From Brevibacterium sanguinis (GTDB taxonomy: Bacteria > Actinomycetota > Actinomycetes > Actinomycetales > Brevibacteriaceae), in the NCBI RefSeq assembly GCF_003315415.1, contig NZ_QNSB01000001.1:310001-374000 (forward strand): a stretch of DNA of 64,000 bases. Direction: 5' to 3'. Of this stretch, positions 41,270-50,330 are shown piece by piece. Position numbers and translations under genes: made by a program. The notes beneath the pieces were generated by a model, which had not been told where the DNA came from, did no database searches, and saw only the letters and a list, made by a program, of their open reading frames with translations. Every line of letters starts with the position of its first letter. Positions within the stretch are counted from its first letter, which is position 1.

Positions 41270-41778
41270 ACAGCCGGCACACACTCTCAGTCCTGGTCGA
41301 GAACAAGCCGGGTGTGCTCACCCGGTTCACCGGCCTCATCGCCCGCCGCGGCTTCAACATCCACAGCCTCGCGGTGGGCGTGACCGAGCACGAGGAGCTG
41401 TCCCGGATCACCGTCGTCGTCGACGTCGGCGATGTGCCGCTCGAGCAGGTGACCAAGCAGCTCAACAAGCTCGTCAACGTCATCAAGATCGTCGAGCTCG
41501 AGCCCTCCTCCTCGGTGCGTCGGGCCCACGTCATCTACAAGGTCAAGGCGAACGCCGCGACCCGTCCCCAGGTCGCGGCCGCCGTCGAGATGTTCCGGGC
41601 GAGCATCGTCGACGTCTCGACCGACTCCGTGTGCGTCGAGGCGACCGGGGAGCTCGGCAAGGTCGAGGCCCTGCGTGAGGTCCTCGAGCCCTTCGGGATC
41701 AAGGAGATCGTGCAGTCGGGGACCGTCGCGATCGGCCGCGGGCCGAAGTCGATCACCGATCGCGCCCTGCGCGGCTGA
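41266..41778 (+). CDS. ilvN: Acetolactate synthase regulatory small subunit
   Basis: Regulatory subunit (170 residues) that binds valine and activates IlvB. The ACT domain [20 protein letters not shown] with [15 protein letters not shown] is diagnostic, followed by the C-terminal half ([19 protein letters not shown]). ATG 41266 overlaps the ilvB stop and has GAAGGAGG upstream. A small hairpin with GTTCC/GGAAC arms (about 41787-41812) in the 110-nt gap before ilvC could be a processing or partial termination site. Confidence 0.96.
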   Translation: MNSRHTLSVLVENKPGVLTRFTGLIARRGFNIHSLAVGVTEHEELSRITVVVDVGDVPLEQVTKQLNKLVNVIKIVELEPSSSVRRAHVIYKVKANAATRPQVAAAVEMFRASIVDVSTDSVCVEATGELGKVEALREVLEPFGIKEIVQSGTVAIGRGPKSITDRALRG

Positions 41779-41888
41779 GGCGCGCCGGGTTCCGGATGAT
41801 GGAACGCCGGTCGTCTCAGCAAATGAACTGCAGTACCGAAGTGTGAAACAATGGGGTCGTACCCCGAATTCTCAAAGGAGCAAGAACA

Positions 41889-42917
41889 ATGGCAGAACGC
41901 TACTACGATGACAATGCCGACCTGTCGGTCATCCAGGGCAAGAAGGTCGCTGTCATCGGTTACGGCAGCCAGGGCCATGCGCACGCGCTGAGCCTGCGCG
42001 ATTCCGGCGTCGAGGTCCGCGTCGGCCTCAAGGAGGGCTCGGCCAGCCGTGACAAGGCCTCCGCCGAGGGCCTCGAGGTCGGCACCCCCGCCGAGGTGGC
42101 CGCCTGGGCCGATCTCATCACCATCGCCGCACCCGACCAGGTGCAGGCCGAGATCTTCAACTCCGAGGTCAAGGATCAGCTGGCTCCGGGCAAGACCCTC
42201 CTCTTCATCCACGGCTTCAACATCCGCTTCGGCTACATCGAGGCTCCCGAGGGCGTCGACGTCGTCATGGTCGCCCCCAAGGGCCCCGGCCACGTCGTCC
42301 GCCGCGAGTACGTCGACGGCCGCGGAGTTCCCGTCCTCGTCGCCGTCGAGGTCGACGCGACCGGCCACGCCTGGGACACCGTGCTCGCCTACGCCAAGGC
42401 GATCGGCGGACTGCGCGCCGGCGGCATCAAGACCACCTTCACCGAGGAGACCGAGACCGACCTCTTCGGTGAGCAGACCGTCCTCTGCGGCGGCGTCTCC
42501 AAGCTCGTCCAGTACGGCTTCGAGACCCTGACCGAGGCCGGCTACCAGCCGGAGATCGCCTACTTCGAGGTCCTGCACGAGCTCAAGCTCATCGTCGACC
42601 TCATGGTCGAGGGCGGAATCGCCAAGCAGCGCTGGTCGATCTCGGACACCGCCGAGTACGGCGACTACGTCTCCGGTCCCCGGGTCATCACCCCCGAGGT
42701 GAAGAAGAACATGGAGGGCGTCCTCGCCGACATCCAGAACGGCGTCTTCGCCGAGCGCTTCATGAACGACCAGAAGAACGGCGGCACCGAGTTCAAGGAG
42801 CTGCGCGCCAAGGAGGAGCAGCACCCGATCGAGTCGACCGGCCGTGAGCTGCGCAAGATGTTCGCCTGGCTCAAGGACACCGACGACGACTACACCGAGG
42901 GCACCGCCGCTCGCTGA
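41889..42917 (+). CDS. ilvC: Ketol-acid reductoisomerase
   Basis: NADPH- and Mg-dependent enzyme, second common step of branched-chain synthesis. The 342-residue class I protein has the nucleotide loop [40 protein letters not shown] and the metal-binding Glu/Asp region around [16 protein letters not shown] 41889 follows AAAGGAG. A TGAAACAAT element in the gap before it (about 41844-41852) could be an additional promoter, as ilvC often has one. Confidence 0.97.
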   Translation: MAERYYDDNADLSVIQGKKVAVIGYGSQGHAHALSLRDSGVEVRVGLKEGSASRDKASAEGLEVGTPAEVAAWADLITIAAPDQVQAEIFNSEVKDQLAPGKTLLFIHGFNIRFGYIEAPEGVDVVMVAPKGPGHVVRREYVDGRGVPVLVAVEVDATGHAWDTVLAYAKAIGGLRAGGIKTTFTEETETDLFGEQTVLCGGVSKLVQYGFETLTEAGYQPEIAYFEVLHELKLIVDLMVEGGIAKQRWSISDTAEYGDYVSGPRVITPEVKKNMEGVLADIQNGVFAERFMNDQKNGGTEFKELRAKEEQHPIESTGRELRKMFAWLKDTDDDYTEGTAAR

Positions 42918-42968
42918 GCCGCTCATCGGGCGGAACGTGAGCCGATCACGACGTTCGCTGCCCAGCCG

Positions 42969-43005
42969 GTGAGCCCGTCAGCATTCAGCTGACGGCGTCG
43001 CTCAC
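42969..43005 (+). terminator. First hairpin after ilvC
   Basis: CCGTCAG (42975-42981) with CTGACGG (42989-42995), enclosed by GTGAGC (42969-42974) and GCTCAC (43000-43005). It lies 50 nt past the ilvC stop. Confidence 0.5.
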
Positions 43006-43016
43006 TGCTCGTCGAC

Positions 43017-43052
43017 ATGGCCGGCGGGGACCGAGAGGTCTCCGCCGGCCAT
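43017..43052. terminator. Second, very stable hairpin after ilvC
   Basis: ATGGCCGGCGGGGACC (43017-43032) pairs with 43037-43052 through 16 bp with a single G-U pair and a GAGA loop; no long U-tract. Likely end of the ilvBNC transcript. Confidence 0.6.
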
Positions 43053-43093
43053 TCGTCGTCCCCACCTCTCGAGAGTGCAGCGTTGAGCCGACA

Positions 43094-43151
43094 GTGCAGT
43101 GATCCGCCGAGGGTTCACCTCGCGAGGTCAACCCTCGCCGGATCACTGCAC
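43094..43151. repeat. 58-bp near-perfect palindrome
   Basis: Arms of 29 nt (43094-43122 and 43123-43151) meet with no spacer; 27 of 29 positions pair, the two exceptions being C-C mismatches at symmetric places. It begins GTGCAGTGATCCG and ends CGGATCACTGCAC. It codes for nothing and is larger than a normal terminator or operator. Confidence 0.85.
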
Positions 43152-43222
43152 GCTCGATGGGAACGGCGGTCGGGAACGCGGCGAACTCGTCCCGGGCACC
43201 TGCCGTCGCCTGTGATGTGCAC

Positions 43223-43228
43223 TACTGT
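43223..43228 (+). promoter_or_regulatory. -10 hexamer of leaderless Eis-like gene
   Basis: TACTGT ends 7 nt before GTG 43236, which supports that start over ATG 43215. Confidence 0.4.
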
Positions 43229-43235
43229 GGAAGCC

Positions 43236-44528
43236 GTGACGAACTACAGATTCGAGACGTTCAGGCCCGCATTCGACGAGGCGACTGGTGACCCCGACGC
43301 GCGCACGGCCGCGTACTTCGCGGCGACGAGCGTCGGGTTCCACGACTCCCGATCGACCGCGGAGGGGCTCAGGTCACGGGTCCGCAGAGCCGTCGACGAC
43401 GATCGGGTCCTCACGGCGGTCTACGCCGAGCGGGAGTTCGACCACGCCATCGACGAGCAGGTGCCGGTCGCGACGTTCGCGTGGTTCGAGAAGCTCGTCA
43501 ACGTCGGCGGCGGCCGCCTGGTCCCCGGTCATCTCATCACCTGGGTGACGGTGCGACCCACCCATCGCCGCCGCGGCCTCCTGCGCTCCCTGATGACGAG
43601 CGACCTCGCCGAGGCGAAGGCAGAGGGATATCCCTTCGCCGCGCTGACGGCGACAGAGGGAGGGATCTACTCCCGCTTCGGCTTCGGGGTCTCGTCGTGG
43701 TCGCACTCGATCGAGGTCGACACCTCGCCCGGCTTCCAGATGCTGCGCGAACCCGACCGGCGCGTCGAGATGTGCGACCCGGGCGTGCTCCGGGAGCTCG
43801 CCCCGGCCATCTACGACCGCTTCATGCGCACCTCTCCGGGTGCGATGGAACGCCAGCAGACCTACATCGAGCGGGCCACGGGGGCGCTGGACCCCGCGAC
43901 GGGGGAGGCCGACCGCGGAGTCCGGGCCGCCCTGCACTTCGATGCCCACGGCGAGCCCGACGGGTACGTGTCCTACAAGTTCGCGGGCTGGTCGACGACG
44001 CCGCCGACGATCGAGCTCATCGACTTCGTCGCCGTCACCGATGGCGCCTACGCCTCACTGTGGTCGTTCCTCGCCGCCATCGACCTCTCCAGCCGGGTCA
44101 CCTTCAAGGAGTCCTCGGAGGACTCGCCGCTGCCGTGGCTGCTCACCGACTCCCGCCGGGTCAAGACGGTGGGCACGGAGGACAACATCTGGCTGCGGAT
44201 CCTCGACGTCCGGGCGGCCCTCGAGGCGCGCCCCTGGTACGTCCCGGGCACGCTCGTCATCGACATCGACGACCCGCTCGAGCTGACCGGCGGTCGCTTC
44301 CGGATCACCTCCGACGGTGAGAACGCCCGCGTCGAGACCGCCTCGGCGTCGACCCCGGCCGACCTGGGGATGGGGATCGCCGAGCTCGGCTCGCTCTACT
44401 TCGGCGGGGCCGACCCGGTCATCCTCGCCCGCGCCGGACGCATCGACGAGAACGTCCCCGGCGCCGCGGTGCAGGCGAGCGCGATGTTCAGCCTCGAGCG
44501 GCTCCCGTACTCGCCCAACGGCTTCTGA
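43236..44528 (+). CDS. Eis-like GNAT N-acetyltransferase
   Basis: Acetyltransferase of 430 residues with the Eis layout: N-terminal GNAT domain with acetyl-CoA loop VTVRPTHRRRGLLRSLM, a second GNAT-like domain (KFAGWSTTPPTIELIDFVAV), and a C-terminal SCP2-like domain ending in a free Phe carboxylate (YSPNGF), which in Eis acts in catalysis. Mycobacterial Eis acetylates aminoglycosides and other amines; the native substrate here is unknown. GTG 43236 is chosen from the promoter spacing and the MTNYRFETFRP start; ATG 43215 is possible. Confidence 0.85.
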   Translation: MTNYRFETFRPAFDEATGDPDARTAAYFAATSVGFHDSRSTAEGLRSRVRRAVDDDRVLTAVYAEREFDHAIDEQVPVATFAWFEKLVNVGGGRLVPGHLITWVTVRPTHRRRGLLRSLMTSDLAEAKAEGYPFAALTATEGGIYSRFGFGVSSWSHSIEVDTSPGFQMLREPDRRVEMCDPGVLRELAPAIYDRFMRTSPGAMERQQTYIERATGALDPATGEADRGVRAALHFDAHGEPDGYVSYKFAGWSTTPPTIELIDFVAVTDGAYASLWSFLAAIDLSSRVTFKESSEDSPLPWLLTDSRRVKTVGTEDNIWLRILDVRAALEARPWYVPGTLVIDIDDPLELTGGRFRITSDGENARVETASASTPADLGMGIAELGSLYFGGADPVILARAGRIDENVPGAAVQASAMFSLERLPYSPNGF

Positions 44529-44638
44529 GCCGCACCTGCGACTCGGCGGCCACCCCTGCGGCTCGGCCCGTCAGGCCCCGATGTCTCGACCCGCATTCCC
44601 ATGATCCGAGACCTCGTGAAGCCCGACACGAAGTCTCA

Positions 44639-44657
44639 TAAGATGGGACACGTCCCA
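44639..44657 (+). promoter_or_regulatory. Promoter and overlapping inverted repeat of serA
   Basis: TAAGAT (44639-44644) is a good -10. TGGGAC-AC-GTCCCA (44644-44657) is an inverted repeat placed over the expected transcription start, so a bound protein would block initiation. Confidence 0.4.
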
Positions 44658-44676
44658 GACGCAACAGGAGGAATCT

Positions 44677-46269
44677 GTGCCCAAGCCCATCGTGCTCATC
44701 GCCGAAAACCTGTCACCGGCCACCCTTGAGGCTCTCGGGGGAGACTTCGAGATCCGCCACACCGATGGTGCTGACCGCTCCCGGCTCCTCGAGTCCATCG
44801 CCGACGCCGACGCCATCCTCGTCCGGTCCGCGACCCAGGTCGACGCCGAGGCGATCGCCGCGGCGAAGAACCTCAAGGTCATCGCCCGCGCCGGAGTCGG
44901 CCTCGACAACGTCGACGTCCCGGCCGCCACCTCGGCGGGGGTCATGGTCGTCAACGCGCCGACGTCGAACATCATCTCGGCCGCCGAACTGACGATGGCG
45001 CACATCCTCGCCTCCGCCCGCTACCTCGGCGCGGGGAACACCTCGCTCAAGGCCGGGGAGTGGAACCGGTCGAAGTACACCGGCGTCGAGCTCTACGAGA
45101 AGACGCTGGGCATCGTCGGACTGGGACGCATCGGCGGGCTCGTCGCCGAGCGCGCGAAGGCGTTCGGGATGCGCCTGGTCGGCTACGACCCCTACATCAG
45201 CCAGGCCCGGGCCGCCCAGATGGGCGTCGAGATCCTCGATCTGCCCGGACTGCTCGCGGTGTCCGACTTCGTCACGGTCCACATGCCCAAGACCCCCGAG
45301 ACGATCGGGATGATCAGCACCGAGGAGTTCCAGGTCGCGAAGCCCGGTGCGCGATTCGTCAACGTCGCCCGCGGCGGGATCATCGACGAGGAGGCCCTCG
45401 CCGAGGCGATCGCCTCGGGTCACGTCGGCGGTGCCGGCATCGACGTGTGGAGCGTCGAGCCGCCCGAGCACTCGGCGCTCATGGACCTCGACTCCGTCAA
45501 CGTCACACCGCACCTGGGAGCCTCCACCGCCGAGGCGCAGGAGAAGGCGGGCGTCGCCGTCGCCAAGTCCGTGCGCAAGGCCCTGGCCGGCGAGCTGGTC
45601 CCCGATGCCGTCAACGTCGCGGGCGGAGCCATCCACGAGGACGTCCGCCCCGGCATCCCGCTGGCCGAGCGGCTGGGCCGGGTCGTCAACGCCCTCGCGC
45701 CGTCCTCGCTGACCCACTTCGAGGTCGAGGTCAACGGTGAGATCGCGGACAAGGACGTCTCCGTCCTCAAGCTCTCCGCCCTCAAAGGACTGTTCAAGGA
45801 CGTCGTCTCCGACCAGGTGTCCTACGTCAACGCCCCGCTGCTGGCCGAGGAGCGGGGGATCGGCGTCGAACTGACGACCGATCCCTACTGCGAGTCGTTC
45901 CGCAACGTCACCCGGCTGACCGCGACCACCGCCGACGGGCAGCGGATCTCGGTGGCGGGAACGGTGACCGGGCCCAAGCTCGTCCAGAAGCTCACCGAGG
46001 TGGGGGACTTCGAACTCGAGATCGAGCTCACCGACCACCTCCTCATCTTCCGCTACGAGGACCGCCCGGGCGTCATCGGCCAGCTGGGCCTGGCGCTGGG
46101 CGCCAACGACGTCAACATCGCGGGCATGCAGGTCTCGCGGTCGTCGAGCGGCAGCGAGGCGCTGTCGGTCATGGCGGTCGACTCGGCGGTGTCCGACGAA
46201 GTGCTCAGGGCCGTGGCCGGGGCGATCAACGCCTCGTCATTCAGCGCGGTGTCGCTGAGCGAGGACTGA
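44677..46269 (+). CDS. serA: D-3-phosphoglycerate dehydrogenase (long form with ACT)
   Basis: First enzyme of serine synthesis, oxidising 3-phosphoglycerate with NAD+. The 530-residue protein is the long actinobacterial form: substrate domain, nucleotide loop LGIVGLGRIGGLVAERAKAF, catalytic Arg in VNVARGGIIDEEAL, His in VTPHLGASTAEAQEKA, then an intervening ASB domain (about 320-450) and a C-terminal ACT domain (FRYEDRPGVIGQLGLALG) for serine feedback. GTG 44677 follows AGGAGGA. It lies in the same chromosomal block as ilvBNC and leuB. Confidence 0.96.
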   Translation: MPKPIVLIAENLSPATLEALGGDFEIRHTDGADRSRLLESIADADAILVRSATQVDAEAIAAAKNLKVIARAGVGLDNVDVPAATSAGVMVVNAPTSNIISAAELTMAHILASARYLGAGNTSLKAGEWNRSKYTGVELYEKTLGIVGLGRIGGLVAERAKAFGMRLVGYDPYISQARAAQMGVEILDLPGLLAVSDFVTVHMPKTPETIGMISTEEFQVAKPGARFVNVARGGIIDEEALAEAIASGHVGGAGIDVWSVEPPEHSALMDLDSVNVTPHLGASTAEAQEKAGVAVAKSVRKALAGELVPDAVNVAGGAIHEDVRPGIPLAERLGRVVNALAPSSLTHFEVEVNGEIADKDVSVLKLSALKGLFKDVVSDQVSYVNAPLLAEERGIGVELTTDPYCESFRNVTRLTATTADGQRISVAGTVTGPKLVQKLTEVGDFELEIELTDHLLIFRYEDRPGVIGQLGLALGANDVNIAGMQVSRSSSGSEALSVMAVDSAVSDEVLRAVAGAINASSFSAVSLSED

Positions 46270-46290
46270 TTCCGCGCACGGACATCGACA

Positions 46291-46977
46291 TCAGCCGGAG
46301 GCGGGGTTCGCTCGGAACCTCGCCTCCAGCCACGTCCACAGCTCGTCGGCGAGGATCGCCGCGGAGATCCCGATGAGCGCCCCGGCGATCGTGTCGGAGA
46401 GCCAGTGCACCTGCAGCGCGGTGCGCGACCACATCATCCCGAGGATCCACAGGACTGCCGGGACGATCGACCAGTGGATGCGCGGCCGGGGCGGCGCCGA
46501 GGCCGGCACGCGCCATCTCGCGGCGATGAAGACGAGAGCGACGGCCAGCGCCGTGGCTCCTGTCGAGTGGCCCGAGGGGTACGAGTATCCCGTCGAGTCG
46601 TAGAGCTGCTCGAGGGGTCGGACCCTGAGGAACAGGAGCTTGAACGCCTCGGAGGCGGCCACCGCGAGGAGCATCGTCGTCACGAGGGCGCCGGCGGCAC
46701 GGAATCGTCGCCGCAGGACGAAGAAGGCGGCGAGCAGCCCGGTGCAGATGACGGCTCCGCTGCCTCCCCCCACCTCGGCGAGGAGGACCGCCAGGAGATG
46801 GGCGGGCGTGTCCGGTTCGAGGCCGACGAAGTCCAACCAGGCCTGGTCGACCGGCGTCGGCCCGGCCCGGCTGCTCCGCAGCCACAGCCCGAACGCGATG
46901 ACCATGAGGAGGGCCGGAATCGTCGACCAGACGATCCACCGCGCCCGGCGCGAGGCGGGAGGCTCGGCCCCCGGCAT
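46291..46977 (-). CDS. PAP2-family membrane phosphatase
   Basis: Integral membrane phosphatase of 228 residues with about six helices. The three acid-phosphatase motifs are present: KLLFLRVRP, YSYPSGHSTGA and SRTALQVHWLSDTIAG. Family members dephosphorylate undecaprenyl pyrophosphate or phosphatidic/phosphatidylglycerol phosphates at the outer face. ATG 46977 begins 2 nt after the stop of the CitE-like gene, so the two are cotranscribed despite having no obvious link. It converges with serA. Confidence 0.9.
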   Translation of the reverse strand: MPGAEPPASRRARWIVWSTIPALLMVIAFGLWLRSSRAGPTPVDQAWLDFVGLEPDTPAHLLAVLLAEVGGGSGAVICTGLLAAFFVLRRRFRAAGALVTTMLLAVAASEAFKLLFLRVRPLEQLYDSTGYSYPSGHSTGATALAVALVFIAARWRVPASAPPRPRIHWSIVPAVLWILGMMWSRTALQVHWLSDTIAGALIGISAAILADELWTWLEARFRANPASG

Positions 46978-46979
46978 GC

Positions 46980-47831
46980 TCAGGCGTTCCAGAGACCGTA
47001 GGTGTCGGCGAGCGAGGCGATCTTCTTGGCGCGGGTGAGACGCGGCAGGTAGGAGCCGTCGGTGATCTCGGAGCCGCCCTCGGCGGCTTCGAGCATCTGC
47101 CGGGCCCAGGCGCGTTCGTCCTCGCTCGGCGACATCGCGTCGTTGAGGGTGTTGACCTGGTCGAGGTTGAGGACCAGCTTCCCGGTCATGCCCATCATGT
47201 GGGTGACATCGGCGTCCCGGCGCACCTGCTCGTCGCTCGCGTCCGCGGCCGAGGGGCCGTCGATGGCTCCGGGCAGCCCGCCCATCCGCGACGCGATCGT
47301 CAGCCGGGAGCGGGCGTAGGCCAGTGCCATCGGGTCGTCGGAGAAGCCGGTGTCCTTGCGGAAGTCGTTGGTGCCGAAGGCGAGGCGGAAAGTGCCGGGC
47401 GCCTCGGCGATCTTCGTCGCGTTCTCCACGCCGCGGGCGGATTCGAGGAGGGCGATGACCGGGAGGCCGGCCTTCGCTCGCATCGCCGTGTAGGAGACCT
47501 GCTCGGGCCGTTCGGTCTCGGGCAGCATGACGCCGCGCAGTCCCGGCAGCATGGCGATCGACTTGAGGTCGTCGTCCCAGAACTCGGACTCCATCTTGTT
47601 GATGCGCACCCACGCCGACATTCCCGAGTCGAGTGCGCGCACGACGTTGTCGCGGGCGGCGAGCTTGTTCTCTTCGGCGACCGACGCCTCGAGGTCGAAG
47701 ATGACGGAGTCCGATTCCGAGGCCTGGGCCGGCGCGAACAGCTCCTCCTTGGCAGCGTTGACCAGCAGCCACGAGCGGGAGAGCTTGGCGGGCAGGGAGG
47801 CGGCTCGCTGATTGCGGATCGTGTCTGGCAA
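46980..47831 (-). CDS. HpcH/HpaI aldolase / citrate lyase beta (CitE-like) protein
   Basis: C-C lyase or thioesterase of 283 residues with a TIM barrel. SWLLVNAAKEELFAPAQA, SVIFDLEASVAEENKLAARD, WVRINKME, PVIALLESARGVENA and LAFGTNDFRKDTG match CitE-like proteins acting on CoA esters such as malyl- or citramalyl-CoA. There is no citrate lyase alpha or gamma gene nearby, so it is a stand-alone enzyme. TTG 47831 is chosen for GAGGAAAG upstream and because the conserved region begins there; an ATG near 47898 is a weaker option. Divergent from leuB. Confidence 0.85.
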   Translation of the reverse strand: MPDTIRNQRAASLPAKLSRSWLLVNAAKEELFAPAQASESDSVIFDLEASVAEENKLAARDNVVRALDSGMSAWVRINKMESEFWDDDLKSIAMLPGLRGVMLPETERPEQVSYTAMRAKAGLPVIALLESARGVENATKIAEAPGTFRLAFGTNDFRKDTGFSDDPMALAYARSRLTIASRMGGLPGAIDGPSAADASDEQVRRDADVTHMMGMTGKLVLNLDQVNTLNDAMSPSEDERAWARQMLEAAEGGSEITDGSYLPRLTRAKKIASLADTYGLWNA

Positions 47832-48014
47832 TGGTCTGCTTTCCTCGGACGGACTCGAACGGCGATGCGCGGCAGATGCTCGCGCCGCACCCATCATTGT
47901 AGTGAGCCGCCACCCGGGCCGCGAACCGTCGGATGTGCCCGCGGACCTCGCTCCGCACCTCGCCACCACCCGTCCGTATGTCGGGACGACGAAGTTGCAT
48001 GCTGAGATGGGGTC

Positions 48015-48020
48015 TACCCT
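48015..48020 (+). promoter_or_regulatory. -10 hexamer of leaderless leuB promoter
   Basis: TACCCT ends 7 nt before ATG 48028; TTGCAT (47995-48000) upstream is a possible but closely spaced -35. Confidence 0.45.
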
Positions 48021-48027
48021 GTGATCC

Positions 48028-49065
48028 ATGAAGTTCTCAATTGCGGTCATGCCCGGTGATGGAATCGGCACGGAAGTCGTCCCCGAAGGTCTCAAGGTCC
48101 TCAAGCGCGCCATCGAGGTCTCCGGCGAACCCGTCGAGCTCGCGCTCACCGACTACGAGGTCGGGGCCAAGCGCTGGCACGAGACCGGGGAGACGCTGAC
48201 CGACGAGGAGCTCGAGTCCCTGCGCGACCACGATGCGATCTTCTTCGGCGCCTGCGGCGACCCGAGTGTGCCCTCGGGAGTCCTCGAGCGCGGAGTCATC
48301 CTCAAGATGCGCTTCGGCCTCGGCCACGCCGTCAACCTCCGCCCCTCGAAGCTGTACTCCGGGGTGAGCAGCCCCCTGGCGAACCCGGGCGAGATCGACT
48401 TCGTCGTGGTCCGCGAGGGCACCGAGGGCTCCTACACCGGGATGGGCGGGACGGTGCGCACCGACACTCCCCAGGAGGTCGCCACCGAGGTCTCCGTCAA
48501 CACCTGGTACGGAGTCGAGCGCGCCGTCCGCAGCGCCTTCGAGCGGGCCCAGGCCCGGAGGAAGAAGCTCACCTACGTCCACAAGCACAACGTCATGGTC
48601 CACGCCGGACATCTGTGGCGCCGGGTGGTCGAGAAGGTCGGGTCCGAGTTCCCCGAGGTGACCGTCAACTACGAGCACACCGATGCCTGCACGATCTACA
48701 TGGTCACCGACCCCGTCCGCTACGACGTCATCGTCACCGACAACCTCTTCGGCGACATCCTCACCGACCTCGCCGCGGCCGTGACCGGCGGCATCGGCCT
48801 GGCGGCGTCGGGCAACCTCAACGTCGAGGGCACGGCGCCGAGCCTGTTCGAGCCGATCCACGGTTCGGCTCCCGACATCGCGGGCAAGCAGATCGCCGAC
48901 CCCACGGCATCCATCCTCTCGGGCGCGCTCATGGCCGCCCACCTCGGTCTGGATGTCGTCGCGAAGTCCATCGAGACCGCCGTCGAGGCGGACCTCGCCG
49001 AGCGCGGAGACGCCAAGCGCTCGACCGCCGAGGTGGGCGACGCGATCGCCGCCCGCCTGGGCTGA
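48028..49065 (+). CDS. leuB: 3-Isopropylmalate dehydrogenase
   Basis: NAD-dependent enzyme of leucine synthesis. The 345-residue product has [18 protein letters not shown], the [20 protein letters not shown] and [20 protein letters not shown] regions, and the metal site [20 protein letters not shown] with [19 protein letters not shown]. Probably leaderless from TACCCT. It is followed by ilvE after 94 nt, where a second TACCCT occurs, so ilvE may have its own start. Confidence 0.94.
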   Translation: MKFSIAVMPGDGIGTEVVPEGLKVLKRAIEVSGEPVELALTDYEVGAKRWHETGETLTDEELESLRDHDAIFFGACGDPSVPSGVLERGVILKMRFGLGHAVNLRPSKLYSGVSSPLANPGEIDFVVVREGTEGSYTGMGGTVRTDTPQEVATEVSVNTWYGVERAVRSAFERAQARRKKLTYVHKHNVMVHAGHLWRRVVEKVGSEFPEVTVNYEHTDACTIYMVTDPVRYDVIVTDNLFGDILTDLAAAVTGGIGLAASGNLNVEGTAPSLFEPIHGSAPDIAGKQIADPTASILSGALMAAHLGLDVVAKSIETAVEADLAERGDAKRSTAEVGDAIAARLG

Positions 49066-49159
49066 GCGGCCAGGGTTGGGCCAGGACCCCGGTGCGATGG
49101 GCACCGGGGCCATCGACTACCCTGACAGTGTCACTCATCACACATGGGAAAGAGTTCTG

Positions 49160-50251
49160 ATGTCACAGTTTGCCGTTCTCAGGAACATCCAGCCGCAGCC
49201 CGAGCTGGTGCGCGAGAACATCAAGAAGGCCCCCGGCTTCGGACAGTACTTCACCGACCACATGGCACACGTGCGGTACACGATCGAGGAGGGATGGCAG
49301 GCGCACCAGGTCAAGCCCTACGCGCCCCTGCAGCTCGATCCCGCGGCAGCGGTCTTCCACTACGCGCAGGAGATCTTCGAGGGGCTCAAGGCCTACCGGC
49401 ACGCAGACGGCTCGATCTGGACCTTCCGCCCCGAGCGCAACGCCGCGCGGATCAACCGCTCCGCCGCGCGACTGGCCCTGCCGCAGCTGCCCGAGGAGGA
49501 CTTCATCGGCTCGCTCAAGGCGCTGGTCGAGGTCGATCAGCAGTGGGTGCCCACCCCTGAGTCCGTGGCCGACGAATCGAGCCTCTACCTGCGCCCGTTC
49601 ATGATCGCCTCGGAGCGGTTCCTCGGCGTGCGGGCCAGCCACGAGGTCGACTACTACGTCATCTCGTGCCCCGTCGGCCCCTACTTCTCCGGAGGCATCA
49701 AGCCGGTCTCGATCTGGCTCTCGGAGACGCTCAAGCGCGCCGGCCAGGGCGGCACCGGATTCGCCAAGTGCGGCGGCAACTACGCGGCGTCGCTGGTCGC
49801 GCAGAACGAAGCGGCCGCCAAGGGCTGCCAGCAGGTCCTCTTCACCGATGCGAAGGAGGGCAGGTACGTCGACGAGCTCGGCGGCATGAACCTCATGCTC
49901 GTGACCAAGGACGGGCAGCTCATCACCCCGCAGCTCTCCGACTCGATCCTCGACGGCGTGACCCGCCGGTCGCTGCTCGACCTCGCCCCCTCGCTCGGCC
50001 TCGATCCGGTCGAGCGCGACATCTCCATCGAGGAATGGCGTGAGGGTGCGGCCAGCGGAGACATCGTCGAGGCCTTCGCGTGCGGCACCGCCGCCGTCAT
50101 CACGCCGATCGGCCGGATCGTCGCCGACGGCTTCACGATCGACCACGGCGAGGAGCCGGGGGAGAAGACGATGGAGCTGCGCACGACGCTGCTCGACATC
50201 CAGTACGGCCGTGCGGAGGACACGAACGACTGGCTGGTCCGTCTCGCCTGA
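49160..50251 (+). CDS. ilvE: Branched-chain amino acid aminotransferase
   Basis: Fold-type IV PLP enzyme carrying out the last step of valine, leucine and isoleucine synthesis. The 363-residue product has FHYAQEIFEGLKAYRHADG, the PLP lysine region FAKCGGNYAASLVAQNEA, and EAFACGTAAVITPIGRI for cofactor phosphate binding. ATG 49160 follows GGGAAAGAG. It lies directly after leuB and probably uses the TACCCT at about 49119 as -10. Confidence 0.95.
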   Translation: MSQFAVLRNIQPQPELVRENIKKAPGFGQYFTDHMAHVRYTIEEGWQAHQVKPYAPLQLDPAAAVFHYAQEIFEGLKAYRHADGSIWTFRPERNAARINRSAARLALPQLPEEDFIGSLKALVEVDQQWVPTPESVADESSLYLRPFMIASERFLGVRASHEVDYYVISCPVGPYFSGGIKPVSIWLSETLKRAGQGGTGFAKCGGNYAASLVAQNEAAAKGCQQVLFTDAKEGRYVDELGGMNLMLVTKDGQLITPQLSDSILDGVTRRSLLDLAPSLGLDPVERDISIEEWREGAASGDIVEAFACGTAAVITPIGRIVADGFTIDHGEEPGEKTMELRTTLLDIQYGRAEDTNDWLVRLA

Positions 50252-50293
50252 TCCGGACGGATGCGTCGGCGCATGGACGCCGCGGTCCACGAT

Positions 50294-50324
50294 TTGCGCA
50301 GATCTGCGTTAAATGATGTAGTCT
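50294..50324 (+). promoter_or_regulatory. Promoter with embedded palindromic operator of MFS gene
   Basis: TTGCGC (50294-50299) and TAGTCT (50319-50324), spaced 19 nt, flank a perfect 12-bp palindrome CGCAGATCTGCG (50297-50308). The -10 ends 6 nt before GTG 50331, so the mRNA is leaderless. A repressor bound at the palindrome would block RNA polymerase. Confidence 0.55.
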
Positions 50325-50330
50325 GGGTTC

